Below, piece by piece: positions 51,975-59,265 of a DNA stretch of 59,265 bases; within the stretch, counting starts at the first letter, position 1; the number at the start of each line of letters is the position of its first letter. The stretch comes from CAYUXU01 sp964489695 (GTDB lineage Bacteria > Bacillota_I > Bacilli_A > Erysipelotrichales > Erysipelotrichaceae). The translations under genes were made by a program, and so were the position numbers. The stretch lies in assembly GCA_964489695.1 (NCBI GenBank), contig CAZAZP010000004.1, positions 1-59,265 of the forward strand. The letters run 5' to 3'. The notes under the pieces were generated by a model that worked only from the letters and a program-made list of their open reading frames with translations, did no database searches and was not told the DNA's origin.

Positions 51975-53487
51975 TAGCTTTCTCGAGATAATTTTCGATT
52001 AAACCATCCATTACTTGTTTAATCTTTGCAATCAGTGTGTCTGATAAGGCTCGGGTTGTAGCGATCTCATTAATGATGTCGGGATAGGATAAAGCAAAGG
52101 TCTTTAACATTTCCTTTTCAAAAGTTGAAACATCATTAATCGCTAATTCATCAATATAATCATATTTGCTTAAAAATAAACTTAAGACCGTTTCTTCATG
52201 CGTTAAAGTCGTATTATTATCTTGTTTTAATAACTCGACTAACCGTTCGCCCCGGTTAATGATCCGACGGGTTTCCTTATCTAAGTCGGTACTAAATTGC
52301 GAAAAAGATAAGAGTTCATTATAACTAGCTAATTCAAGTTTTAAAGAAGAAGACACATGTTTCATGGCAGCGCTTTGAGCTGCTGAACCAACCCGCGAAA
52401 CGGATAAACCGCTATCAACCGCTGGTCTTTTACCCGCATTAAAAGCATCTAAATTTAAAAATAATTGACCATCCGTAATCGAAATAACATTGGTCGGAAT
52501 ATAAGCACTAATATCGCCCGCTTGGGTTTCAATTATTGGTAAAGCAGTTAATGAACCACTGCCATAATTAGCATTTAACTTCGCTGCCCGTTCTAACAGC
52601 CGCGAATGCAAATAAAAGACATCGCCAGGATAAGCTTCCCGGCCTGAAGGACGCCGTAATAATAAGGAAATCGTCCGATACGCCACAGCGTGTTTCGATA
52701 AATCATCATAAACAATTAAAACATCATCACCATTATCCATCCAGTATTCGCCAATCGCACAGCCAGTGTAAGGGGCAATATATTGTAAGGGGGCTGATTC
52801 ATTAGCAGCACTGCTAATAACAACCGTATATTTTAAAGCATCCGCCACTTCTAATCGTTGGACTAACTTCGCCACCGTGGAAGCTTTTTGGCCAATCGCC
52901 ACATAAATACATTTTACGTTTTGACCTTTTTGGGCTAAAATCGCATTTAAAGCAATACTAGTTTTACCAGTTTGCCGGTCGCCAATAATCAATTCTCTTT
53001 GACCACGACCAATTGGAATCATAGCATCAATAATTTTAATGCCGGTATGTAAAGATTGATTAACACTTTCCCGCGTCATTACCCCAGGAGCAACTCGCTC
53101 TAACGGATAGCTATTGGTAGTCGCGATACTACCTTTCCCATCAATTGGTTCACCTAACGAGTTAACTACCCGTCCTAATAATTCATCTCCCACTGGTACG
53201 TTAATAATCTCTTTTGTGCGATAAACCCGATCATTTTCCACGATTTCTCGATCACTACCTAATAAAACAACTCCCACTTGGTTTTCTTCTAAGTTAAGGG
53301 CTAAACCAAAAACATGGTTATCAAAACGTAACAGTTCACCTGCTACCACATTATTTAACCCCCGCACAAAAACAATCCCATCACCAACACTTAGCACGAC
53401 ACCATATTCATCCGCACTGGGTTCAATCTCAATGGTGGTTAATCTTTTCTTTAATTGTTCAATTACTTGTTGACCTTTGTTACTCAT
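51955..53487 (-). CDS. atpA: ATP synthase alpha subunit
   Basis: The regulatory F1 subunit (510 residues), with Walker A GDRQTGKTS, YVAIGQKASTVA, VLIVYDDLSKHAVAYR and RPAVDSGLSVSRVGS all present. It overlaps atpH by 4 bases and atpG by 20 bases, within the atp operon. Confidence 0.99.
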   Translation of the reverse strand: MSNKGQQVIEQLKKRLTTIEIEPSADEYGVVLSVGDGIVFVRGLNNVVAGELLRFDNHVFGLALNLEENQVGVVLLGSDREIVENDRVYRTKEIINVPVGDELLGRVVNSLGEPIDGKGSIATTNSYPLERVAPGVMTRESVNQSLHTGIKIIDAMIPIGRGQRELIIGDRQTGKTSIALNAILAQKGQNVKCIYVAIGQKASTVAKLVQRLEVADALKYTVVISSAANESAPLQYIAPYTGCAIGEYWMDNGDDVLIVYDDLSKHAVAYRTISLLLRRPSGREAYPGDVFYLHSRLLERAAKLNANYGSGSLTALPIIETQAGDISAYIPTNVISITDGQLFLNLDAFNAGKRPAVDSGLSVSRVGSAAQSAAMKHVSSSLKLELASYNELLSFSQFSTDLDKETRRIINRGERLVELLKQDNNTTLTHEETVLSLFLSKYDYIDELAINDVSTFEKEMLKTFALSYPDIINEIATTRALSDTLIAKIKQVMDGLIENYLEKANGAESH

Positions 53488-53996
53488 TTTACTACCTCGC
53501 TTGCTAAGTGTTTTAATTGACTAAGGGCTGATAAATCTACGACTTCATGATTAATTGAAATCTTTAAACCCAGTAATAATTCTGGCTCTATTTCATAATT
53601 AATCATCAAATCTTGACCATAACTCTGCTTAAATAAATTAACTAGTTCTTGTTTAAACTTTAAGCTTAAAGCTTGCGGACTAGCAACTTCAATTAAATAA
53701 TATAAGCCATCTTTCATTAATAACTGTAAATATAATTGATCTACCCGTTGGAAACTTGTTAAATAGCGATCTTCCGCTAACACCTTAATCCAGTTTAAAA
53801 ATAACTCTGAATAGTCAGTAGCTAATTCTGGCAATAATAATTGCCTAACTGTTTGATTATTACTAAGTAGCTCCGCTAACTCGAGCCAGTTGGTTAGTAA
53901 TGCGTGAAAACTACTTATCTCATGATAAGCAGTTACCCGCTTGCTTGGCTCTAACATATCGTAATAAGCCGCCACATAGTAATCTAAACGTGTCAT
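53484..53996 (-). CDS. atpH: ATP synthase delta subunit
   Basis: Delta (170 residues) is the stator connector. The sequence is weakly conserved, but length, the N-terminal helical bundle, the C-terminal YEIEPELLLGLKISINHEVVDLSALSQLKHLASEV and position between atpF and atpA identify it. It overlaps both neighbours by 4 bases. Confidence 0.93.
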   Translation of the reverse strand: MTRLDYYVAAYYDMLEPSKRVTAYHEISSFHALLTNWLELAELLSNNQTVRQLLLPELATDYSELFLNWIKVLAEDRYLTSFQRVDQLYLQLLMKDGLYYLIEVASPQALSLKFKQELVNLFKQSYGQDLMINYEIEPELLLGLKISINHEVVDLSALSQLKHLASEVVK

Positions 53997-54499
53997 GCCT
54001 TAAAGCGCTCCAATTGATCTTTTAAACTATTAAGTAAAAACTCATCGCTAACTTGATAACCAGCTAAAACCTTTTTAGACATATCAAAAGCCAGTTCACT
54101 CGCAAACTGTTTAATTTCCACTTGCATCTTCCGTTTCTCAGCTTCAATATCAGCTAAAGCAGCTGCTTTTTGCTGGCTAATTAACTGCTCAGCTTGGGCT
54201 AACTTAGCTTGATATTCAGCTTCTGCTTGAGTTTGTAACTGTTTTTCCAGTTCCGTTATCTTGGCTAACATCGCTTGACGTTGCACTTGTAAATCAGCTT
54301 GTTGTGCTTTGGCAGCTTGTTCTGCTTCAGCTGCGGCTAAAGTAGCAGCATCCATGAATTGTTGTCTTTTAGCTAAATAAGCTAAAACATGGACATGCAC
54401 AAACTTCTTATACAAAAGATAAATAACAAAAGTTGCGGCTAACTGGGTAGCAATCGTTAAAAGATTAGGGAATAATTTTTCAACAATATCGATATTCAT
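53993..54499 (-). CDS. atpF: ATP synthase b subunit
   Basis: The b subunit (168 residues), with a membrane segment at about 10-27 and a long Ala/Glu/Gln-rich coiled coil (about 45-135) forming the stator stalk. It lies 3 bases after atpE and overlaps atpH by 4 bases. Confidence 0.95.
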   Translation of the reverse strand: MNIDIVEKLFPNLLTIATQLAATFVIYLLYKKFVHVHVLAYLAKRQQFMDAATLAAAEAEQAAKAQQADLQVQRQAMLAKITELEKQLQTQAEAEYQAKLAQAEQLISQQKAAALADIEAEKRKMQVEIKQFASELAFDMSKKVLAGYQVSDEFLLNSLKDQLERFKA

Positions 54500-54502
54500 A
54501 AT

Positions 54503-54742
54503 TTAGAAAATGAATATTAATAAGAAAGCAATCAGCATCCCATAAATTGCGGCTGTTTCTGCAATCCCAGCTCCTAAAATCAGCATTGATCGAATTTGAT
54601 TTTCTGCTTCCGGGTTTTTACCAACTGCTTCTACCGCTTTGGCGGCTACATAACCTTGCCCAATTGTTGAAAAAATCCCGTTCATTACCGCTAAAGCAGC
54701 TGCAATCGCTACTAAGCCCTTGCCAATACTTACGCTATCCAT
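54503..54742 (-). CDS. atpE: ATP synthase c subunit
   Basis: Subunit c (79 residues) is a hairpin of two membrane helices with the polar loop AVGKNPEAENQ. The ion-binding Glu62 lies in GIAETAAIYG, and Gln29 in IGQGY. Gln29, Glu62, Thr63 and Tyr67 match in spacing the Na+-binding Gln32, Glu65, Ser66 and Tyr70 of Ilyobacter. The ATG at 54742 has GAGGAGG upstream. An in-frame start 11 codons earlier is unsupported. It overlaps atpB by 8 bases. Confidence 0.97.
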   Translation of the reverse strand: MDSVSIGKGLVAIAAALAVMNGIFSTIGQGYVAAKAVEAVGKNPEAENQIRSMLILGAGIAETAAIYGMLIAFLLIFIF

Positions 54743-55430
54743 AATTTTCCTCCTCATCATTAAATTCAATTGCAATAAAAATGGATGTTAATGAAATAAA
54801 AATAAATGCTTGTAAAAATCCCGAAAACAAATCAAAGTAGAGATGTAACCAGGGCGCAATCACTAAAGCAAAAAAGTTAAAACGCCCCACAAATGGCAAC
54901 ATACTACTAATCCAACCAGTAAAAGTATACACTAGGTTTAAGATTACTGTCCCCGACACAATATTACCAAAAATCCGTAAAGACATACTAATTAAAGGAG
55001 CGATTGTTCCAAAAAGATTAGGAATCACAAATGGAAAAAACGGTTCAAAGAAACCTTTAATATAACCTTTTAAACCATTAGCTTTAATTTTAGTATACTG
55101 AATCAAGACCCAAGTAATAAACGCAAAAGTAAACGTCACACTAAAATTACCGGTTGGTGGATCTAAACCCAAAAGACCACTGTAGTTACTAATAATTAAA
55201 TATAAAAAAACTACTCCGATATAGGCAGATAATATCGGTGCGCGTTTTTTCCCCATATTTGATTCCACAAAGTTATTAATCGTCTCCACATATAAAACCA
55301 CCAAAAAAATCAGCCCACGGGGCGTTTCTTGGGGATCTAAAGCTTTTAAACGTGGTCGTAACCAAGCAAAAAACAAAATTAGACTCACTGTAATAATTAA
55401 GATTGAAAGTTGTTCACTTTGATACATCAT
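54735..55430 (-). CDS. atpB: ATP synthase a subunit
   Basis: Subunit a (231 residues) forms the ion half-channels. It has several membrane helices. The essential Arg is in SMSLRIFGNIVSG, and PWLHLYFDLFSGFLQAFIF is the conserved last helix. The start may be either of two adjacent ATG codons (55430 or 55427). It overlaps the small AtpI-position gene by 17 bases. Confidence 0.96.
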   Translation of the reverse strand: MMYQSEQLSILIITVSLILFFAWLRPRLKALDPQETPRGLIFLVVLYVETINNFVESNMGKKRAPILSAYIGVVFLYLIISNYSGLLGLDPPTGNFSVTFTFAFITWVLIQYTKIKANGLKGYIKGFFEPFFPFVIPNLFGTIAPLISMSLRIFGNIVSGTVILNLVYTFTGWISSMLPFVGRFNFFALVIAPWLHLYFDLFSGFLQAFIFISLTSIFIAIEFNDEEENYG

Positions 55431-55755
55431 CTGACTCTTTCTTGACTAACCATGCGTCTAAATAGAACCAACCGCGTTCCCAGAAATAGGCGAGAAAGAC
55501 TGCGGTCAATTTAACATATTGGGGAAACAAACTAGGGATTAAAAAGCTAACACCAATTACTAAGATGACCACTAAAGCATGTTGACTATAGTGCTTTTTT
55601 GAAAATGCGGTTTCAGCTAAAAGCTGGGCGTAATAATTTTCTCGCTTAGCTTTTAAAACTGCATTAGCTAATATCCCTAAAAGCCAGCCACTACACCAAC
55701 TTAAACCAATTACTGCAAATAAAACTGCAAAGATTATGGTCATAAGCGTTTTCAT
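55414..55755 (-). CDS. Small membrane protein in the atpI position
   Basis: A 113-residue protein with about four hydrophobic segments and a charged middle (LKAKRENYYAQLLAETAFSKKHYSQH). It occupies the place of AtpI, which helps assemble the c ring, but has little recognisable sequence similarity. A TTG four codons earlier (55767) is an alternative start. It is the first gene of the atp operon. Confidence 0.65.
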   Translation of the reverse strand: MKTLMTIIFAVLFAVIGLSWCSGWLLGILANAVLKAKRENYYAQLLAETAFSKKHYSQHALVVILVIGVSFLIPSLFPQYVKLTAVFLAYFWERGWFYLDAWLVKKESDDVSK

Positions 55756-55823
55756 CTTGACGAGCAATTAGTTATCCATCCTTACATTAAAATCAACTGA
55801 TTCCAGCTGATTCCAACAAAAGA

Positions 55824-55852
55824 ACCATAGCACAAGACCGGTCAAATTGCAA
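55824..55852 (-). promoter_or_regulatory. Probable promoter of the atp operon
   Basis: -35 TTGCAA (55847-55852), 17-base spacer, -10 TATGGT (55824-55829). Some 70 bases of leader precede the first gene. Confidence 0.5.
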
Positions 55853-55904
55853 CCGATAGACCTAGTTGAAAAGCCTTGTTTCCTTAGTTAATTATTCCGA
55901 TAAA

Positions 55905-55933
55905 TTAACGATTATTCTTAAATTTGTTATACT
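55905..55933 (+). promoter_or_regulatory. Promoter of the HAD hydrolase at 55.96 kb
   Basis: -35 TTAACG (55905-55910), 17-base spacer, -10 TATACT (55928-55933), 27 bases before the ATG. Confidence 0.6.
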
Positions 55934-55959
55934 AATAATAGTAGTAAGTAGGAGGTAAT

Positions 55960-56793
55960 ATGTATCAATTAATTGCGTTTGATTTAGATGGTACAATCTT
56001 AAACAATCAAGGTGAGCTATCTGAAAATACCCTAAAGCAACTAAATAGCTATCTAGCTCGTGGTTATTACTTGGTTCCTTGTAGTGCGCGCTCTTTACCT
56101 GATTATCCCGCTTGGTTTAAAAATAATCCCGCCATTCCTTATTTAATTACCCATAATGGTGCTTTATTAATTGATAATCAAACCAAGGCAGTCTTAAGCA
56201 AACATACTTTAAGCAATCAAAAAGCCTTAGAAGTCACAAAGCACTTAGCCCCAACAACTGAACTCTTTACTTTTAACTTTGAAAATTACATGCTAAGTAC
56301 ATTAAAACTTTATCATTTCTTATTACCCCAAGATACCGAATTTAAAGCTGGAATGTTTCAATTTGCTAATCGCTTATATACTCAAGATTACCGTTATTGT
56401 TTAACCCACTTAGTTAATGATATTACCAAAATCCATGTAAGCTTAGCTGATCCAGCTGAAAAAGAACATTTATATCATTTAATGGCCGAAATTAGTGATG
56501 TCGATGTTTCTTCCTCTTACCCCTTTAATATTGAAGTAACTCATCCCTTAGCTACTAAAGGCCAAGCCTTACAAGAAGTCTTACAGAGATTAAAGCTTGA
56601 TAAAACTCAAGCCATCGCCTTTGGGGATAATGATAATGATTTAAGTCTCCTAAAAGCGGTGGGCCATCCCGTCGCGATGGCTAATAGCACCCCTTTATTA
56701 AAAGACTTTACGCCCAATATTACACCAGCGACTAATGACCAAGATGGAGTAATTAAGTATCTAGCCAATTTATTAGCTAATAATTCCAATTGA
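55960..56793 (+). CDS. Cof-type HAD phosphatase
   Basis: A 277-residue HAD hydrolase of the Cof/IIB type. Motif I is AFDLDGTIL, motif II is CSAR, and motif III is IAFGDNDNDLSLL, with a Lys in HPLATKGQALQ. It should remove phosphate from a sugar or cofactor; the substrate is unknown. TAGGAGG lies before the ATG. It ends in TGA. It is divergent from the atp operon and upstream of a FMN-binding protein gene. Confidence 0.92.
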   Translation: MYQLIAFDLDGTILNNQGELSENTLKQLNSYLARGYYLVPCSARSLPDYPAWFKNNPAIPYLITHNGALLIDNQTKAVLSKHTLSNQKALEVTKHLAPTTELFTFNFENYMLSTLKLYHFLLPQDTEFKAGMFQFANRLYTQDYRYCLTHLVNDITKIHVSLADPAEKEHLYHLMAEISDVDVSSSYPFNIEVTHPLATKGQALQEVLQRLKLDKTQAIAFGDNDNDLSLLKAVGHPVAMANSTPLLKDFTPNITPATNDQDGVIKYLANLLANNSN

Positions 56794-56818
56794 TTACCTC
56801 CTTTAATAGGACTATAAT
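56790..56818 (+). promoter_or_regulatory. Promoter of the FMN-binding protein gene
   Basis: -35 TTGATT (56790-56795), 17-base spacer, -10 TATAAT (56813-56818). The -35 overlaps the stop codon of the HAD gene. Confidence 0.68.
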
Positions 56819-56839
56819 AATTGGCAGGAGGAAGAAAGA

Positions 56840-57217
56840 ATGTTACCTGAGAAATTTTATGAAATTATCGCACATGAAGGTGTCTTTACCATTATGTCTT
56901 GGGGTGCCCACGAACAGCCAAACATGGCACATACTTGGAACTCATATTTAATTATTACGGAAGATAAGCGGATTTTATTACCCGCTGGTGGACTAAAAAT
57001 AACTGAAGAAAACGTTGCCAAAAATAACCATGTAATTATCGCGGTCGCTAGTAAAGAGGTAGAAGGTAAAAATGGTTATCAAGGTACCGGTTTACACTTA
57101 GACGCCACGGCTGAATTTGTTACAGCTGGTCCGGACTTTGACGAAATTCATGCTCGCTTTCCATGGGCAAGAAGTGCCATGGCTTTAACCGTTACCGCCA
57201 GCAAACAACTTTTATAA
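56840..57217 (+). CDS. Pyridoxamine 5'-phosphate oxidase-like FMN-binding protein
   Basis: A 125-residue split-barrel flavin-binding protein. The pattern AHTWNSYLIITEDKRILLPAGG, then VAKNNHVIIAVASKE and a final FPWARSAMALTVTA fit the PNPOx-like family of small oxidoreductases. No catalytic assignment is possible. GGAGGA lies before the ATG. Confidence 0.82.
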   Translation: MLPEKFYEIIAHEGVFTIMSWGAHEQPNMAHTWNSYLIITEDKRILLPAGGLKITEENVAKNNHVIIAVASKEVEGKNGYQGTGLHLDATAEFVTAGPDFDEIHARFPWARSAMALTVTASKQLL

Positions 57218-57221
57218 AAAT

Positions 57222-57262
57222 AAAAACGCTGACAATTTAGTTACAAACTAGCCAGCGTTTTT
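57222..57262 (+). terminator. Terminator after the FMN-binding protein gene
   Basis: The stem AAAAACGCTG/CAGCGTTTTT with an inner TAGTT/AACTA-type stem, followed by a T-run. The A-run on the other side makes it able to act for the converging DUF488 gene as well. Confidence 0.82.
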
Positions 57263-57278
57263 TTAATGCTCATTTTTA

Positions 57279-57644
57279 CTATTTTAAAGCCAACTTAGTC
57301 TCTAGCCACTGCTTTAAGACCACTGCTTGGTTGTTTTGTTCATCTTTTGCCCCATAAAGTAAAGTTACATTGCCTAATTCCAATTGGTCTTTTACTAACT
57401 GGATAAAGGCTGGTCCTTGTTCATTTTGGTGCAGTTCAGCCAGATATTCTGCCTTAAAGGCTGGAAACAAAGCTGGGTCATGGTGAAAGTCATGGCGTAA
57501 TTCGCTGGATGGAGCGATGGTCTTAAACCAATTATCGACTTGGGCTTTAGCTTGACTTAAGCCACGGGGCCATAAGCGATCAACTAAAATACGATAACCA
57601 TCTGCTGAATCCAGCTGCGTATAAACTCGTTTTATTTTTAACAT
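57279..57644 (-). CDS. DUF488 family protein
   Basis: A 121-residue protein with the DUF488/YeaO pattern: IKRVYTQLDSADGYRILVDRLWPRGLSQAKA, a conserved LRHDFHHDP, and LLYGAKDEQNNQAVVL. The function of the family is not established. It has a weak ribosome-binding site and lies just downstream of the OsmC gene terminator. Confidence 0.88.
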   Translation of the reverse strand: MLKIKRVYTQLDSADGYRILVDRLWPRGLSQAKAQVDNWFKTIAPSSELRHDFHHDPALFPAFKAEYLAELHQNEQGPAFIQLVKDQLELGNVTLLYGAKDEQNNQAVVLKQWLETKLALK

Positions 57645-57663
57645 TTTATTTACCCGATAAAAA

Positions 57664-57684
57664 AAGCCAGTTTAAAGCTGGCTT
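57664..57684 (-). terminator. Terminator after the OsmC gene
   Basis: A 7-bp stem (AAGCCAG/CTGGCTT) with a 7-base loop followed by a T-run. It overlaps the OsmC stop codon. Confidence 0.78.
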
Positions 57685-58126
57685 ATTTTTCCAAGACCAC
57701 ATCGGAAAGCACAAGTTTAACCCCATGGACTAATGAGTCGCCAACTGGACAAGTCTTTTCGACAAAGGCAGCGAATTCTTCCGCTTTAGCTTGGCTTTCA
57801 TTGGTTTTAAAGTGCATGGTAAAGCGAATTTCTTGAAAACCAGGTCGAACATCGCTTTTACCCATAAATCCATCCGTATCTAAGTCGCCTTCCAATTCCA
57901 TATGGAATTCTTCATAGCTAAAATTATGTGCTTTAGCAAAAGCAGCGACCACGATTGTTTGACAAGCACCCAAAGCCGCCAAGAGCGCCTCAACTGGGCT
58001 CATCGCAATATCCGTACCACCTAAACTAGCTGGTTCATCAATCAAAATCTTAAAACCTCGCGCTTCAGTTTCAACTTGCATGCCATCAAGCAATTTTTTA
58101 GCAGTTGCTTTATAAGTATGTAGCAT
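57683..58126 (-). CDS. OsmC family peroxide-defence protein
   Basis: A 147-residue OsmC/Ohr-fold protein. The two reactive cysteines are in ALGACQTIVV and EKTCPVGDSL, which reduce organic hydroperoxides in characterised members. GGTDIAMSPVEALLAALGAC is the typical core. It probably belongs to the YhfA/OsmC branch. AAAGGAAG lies upstream. It is divergent from the AEC permease gene. Confidence 0.9.
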   Translation of the reverse strand: MLHTYKATAKKLLDGMQVETEARGFKILIDEPASLGGTDIAMSPVEALLAALGACQTIVVAAFAKAHNFSYEEFHMELEGDLDTDGFMGKSDVRPGFQEIRFTMHFKTNESQAKAEEFAAFVEKTCPVGDSLVHGVKLVLSDVVLEK

Positions 58127-58158
58127 CTCGCCACTTCCTTTCTTTTACTTACAGTTTA

Positions 58159-58187
58159 ATTATCACAAACCCCTCCTTATTATGCAA
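58159..58187 (-). promoter_or_regulatory. Promoter of the OsmC gene
   Basis: -35 TTGCAT (58182-58187), 17-base spacer, -10 GATAAT (58159-58164). Confidence 0.6.
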
Positions 58188-58207
58188 TTAAAGTGATTAA
58201 AATAAAT

Positions 58208-58236
58208 TAGACAAAATTTATATTTTGCGACATAAT
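58208..58236 (+). promoter_or_regulatory. Promoter of the AEC permease gene
   Basis: -35 TAGACA (58208-58213), 17-base spacer, -10 CATAAT (58231-58236). Confidence 0.65.
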
Positions 58237-58260
58237 AAACTAAGATTAAGGAACGGTATT

Positions 58261-59199
58261 ATGACCCCAACCCAAATTATTTTAAAACAAATTTATATCT
58301 TTATTATTCTAATGAGCCTAGGCTATTTCTTTCGAAAAAAACAATTACTCAGCAAAACTGGTTTACAAGGTATCGCAACTTTACTTAGTAAACTATTTAT
58401 GCCAATTACCGTCTTTTACGTCATTTATGATAGTGGTGCTGATTTAAAACAATTTATGGAGCATAATACATTTTTATTGCTGAGTCTCGTTTTAATGTTA
58501 GCGCTTTTACAACTAGGCAAATTAGTCGCTAAACTAGTGAAAGCAGATCATAACCAAGCAGTACCATTAACTTTATATTTTACTTTTAACAATAATAACT
58601 TCTTTGGTTTACCGATTATTACTAGTCTTTTTAGTAGTGTCGCTAGTAAAATTAACTTTTCCCAATTTCTCATCATTGATAGTGTTTTACTTTGGACATT
58701 AGGGGCTTATCTTTGTAATCAAAAACAAACAAAAACTAGCTTCTTTAAACAACTTAAAAATAGTTTAAACCCTATGACTTGGGCTTTATTAATTGGCATC
58801 GTAATGTTAAGTTTTAAGCTAACTTTACCTGAGATCATTAATCAAGCCTTAACTGGCTTTAAAGTAAGTTCTGGGACCGTGGCGATGTTTTATATTGGCT
58901 GTTTACTCGCTGATACTGATTATCATGGTATCTTAAAAGATAAAGGCTTATTAGTCTTAATTGGCTTAAAAATGCTTCTTATACCGTTTTTAATTATTAT
59001 CTTTGGTCCGTTAGTATTAAGCGCTGAAAGTAGTTTAATCTTAGCTTTATTAATAAGTTTGCCAGGTAAGATTTTAGTTTCTATTATGGTGGGAGATTAT
59101 GGTTTAGATCATTATTATGCAGCTAAGTTAGTTTTCGCTACCACTTTAATGGCTTTACCCATCATCCCCTTGCTAACTTGGTTGGCAACCAGCCGATAA
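58261..59199 (+). CDS. AEC (auxin efflux carrier) family permease
   Basis: A 312-residue membrane protein with about ten segments in two halves. YFFRKKQLLSKTGLQGIATLLSKLFMPI near the start is typical of AEC permeases, which move small organic acids such as malate in Bacilli. The substrate is unknown. The ATG at 58261 has AAGGAACGG upstream; a TTG twelve codons earlier lies over the -10 region and is rejected. No terminator is seen before the window edge. Confidence 0.9.
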   Translation: MTPTQIILKQIYIFIILMSLGYFFRKKQLLSKTGLQGIATLLSKLFMPITVFYVIYDSGADLKQFMEHNTFLLLSLVLMLALLQLGKLVAKLVKADHNQAVPLTLYFTFNNNNFFGLPIITSLFSSVASKINFSQFLIIDSVLLWTLGAYLCNQKQTKTSFFKQLKNSLNPMTWALLIGIVMLSFKLTLPEIINQALTGFKVSSGTVAMFYIGCLLADTDYHGILKDKGLLVLIGLKMLLIPFLIIIFGPLVLSAESSLILALLISLPGKILVSIMVGDYGLDHYYAAKLVFATTLMALPIIPLLTWLATSR

Positions 59200-59224
59200 A
59201 AAAAAGACCTTAGATACTAGTACC

Positions 59225-59237
59225 TGTCAAGTAGACA
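59225..59237. repeat. Short inverted repeat at the window edge, possible mobile-element end
   Basis: TGTC-AAGTA-GACA is a perfect 4-bp inverted repeat within an AT-rich stretch that runs to the end of the window. The position at a sequence end would fit a contig broken at a repeated element, but no transposase is visible. Confidence 0.25.
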
Positions 59238-59265
59238 CTAAATAAAAAACAGCTTTATATTTGAC

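Noticed and set aside
58225..58260. Longer AEC permease starting from TTG at 58225
   Set aside because: The extension lies over the -10 box, has no ribosome-binding site, and its residues are unlike the family N-terminus.
1..59265. CRISPR arrays, tRNA or rRNA genes, prophage
   Set aside because: No regularly spaced repeats, no cloverleaf-like segments in the short intergenic spaces and no phage structural genes were seen. A weak tRNA signal could be missed by eye.
1..59265. Mycoplasma/Spiroplasma genetic code (TGA = Trp)
   Set aside because: Several genes end in TGA and all conserved proteins read through with TGG for Trp.

Overview
The window is 59,265 bases of AT-rich bacterial chromosome (roughly 38-40% GC by eye), almost all of it core genes read from the minus strand. 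It looks like a low-GC Gram-positive bacterium near the Mollicutes/Erysipelotrichia side of the Bacilli. The evidence is the gene order cysS-mrnC-rlmB-sigma factor-rpmG-secE-nusG-rplKA-rplJL-ybxB-rpoBC-rpsL-rpsG-fusA-tuf, an hrcA-grpE-dnaK-dnaJ operon with CIRCE operators, and consensus TTGACA/TATAAT promoters with mostly 17-base spacers. TGA is used as a stop (for example at the ends of hrcA, the sigma factor gene and the HAD gene at 56.8 kb), so the code is the standard one and not the Mycoplasma/Spiroplasma code. RpoB has Asn at the position of E. coli His526, as reported for rifampicin-insensitive Mollicutes. A lipoprotein polysaccharide deacetylase suggests a cell envelope with glycan. 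The genus cannot be named from the sequence alone.

Layout. 0-2.6 kb: a two-component system and a small secreted protein. 2.7-10.1 kb: clpB, dnaJ, dnaK, grpE and hrcA, read in the direction hrcA to clpB. clpB contains a 100-N scaffold gap flanked by a 55-base repeat; collapsing the repeat restores an intact gene. 10.2-14.6 kb: the str operon (rpsL, rpsG, fusA, tuf). 14.6-16.7 kb: a HAD phosphatase and a polysaccharide deacetylase. 16.8-33 kb: the rpoBC, rplJL, rplKA and secE-nusG blocks, each with its own promoter, with L1-type and L10-type leaders, then the sigma factor, rlmB, mrnC and cysS. 33-38.3 kb: gap, an acyltransferase-like pair, and groESL with a CIRCE. 38.5-45.3 kb is the most accessory part: a lone AAA ATPase, a PfkB kinase, class I aldolase, and a cutC/SIS/membrane-protein operon ending in a degenerate M28-like protein. 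45.4-49.5 kb: a membrane-anchored EEP hydrolase, a P1B-4 metal ATPase under an ArsR/SmtB-type operator, and a ZIP transporter. 49.5-55.8 kb: a complete F1Fo ATP synthase operon whose c subunit carries a possible Na+-binding signature. 55.9-59.3 kb: small enzymes (HAD, FMN-binding, DUF488, OsmC) and an AEC permease. The right edge may run into a mobile-element end.

Together these are translation, transcription, chaperone and energy genes of a simple fermentative cell. HrcA appears to control three chaperone loci (hrcA operon, clpB, groESL), so clpB and the chaperonin are joined into one heat-shock regulon. No prophage, CRISPR array, tRNA or rRNA gene was found, and no stretch over 300 bases lacks a gene.
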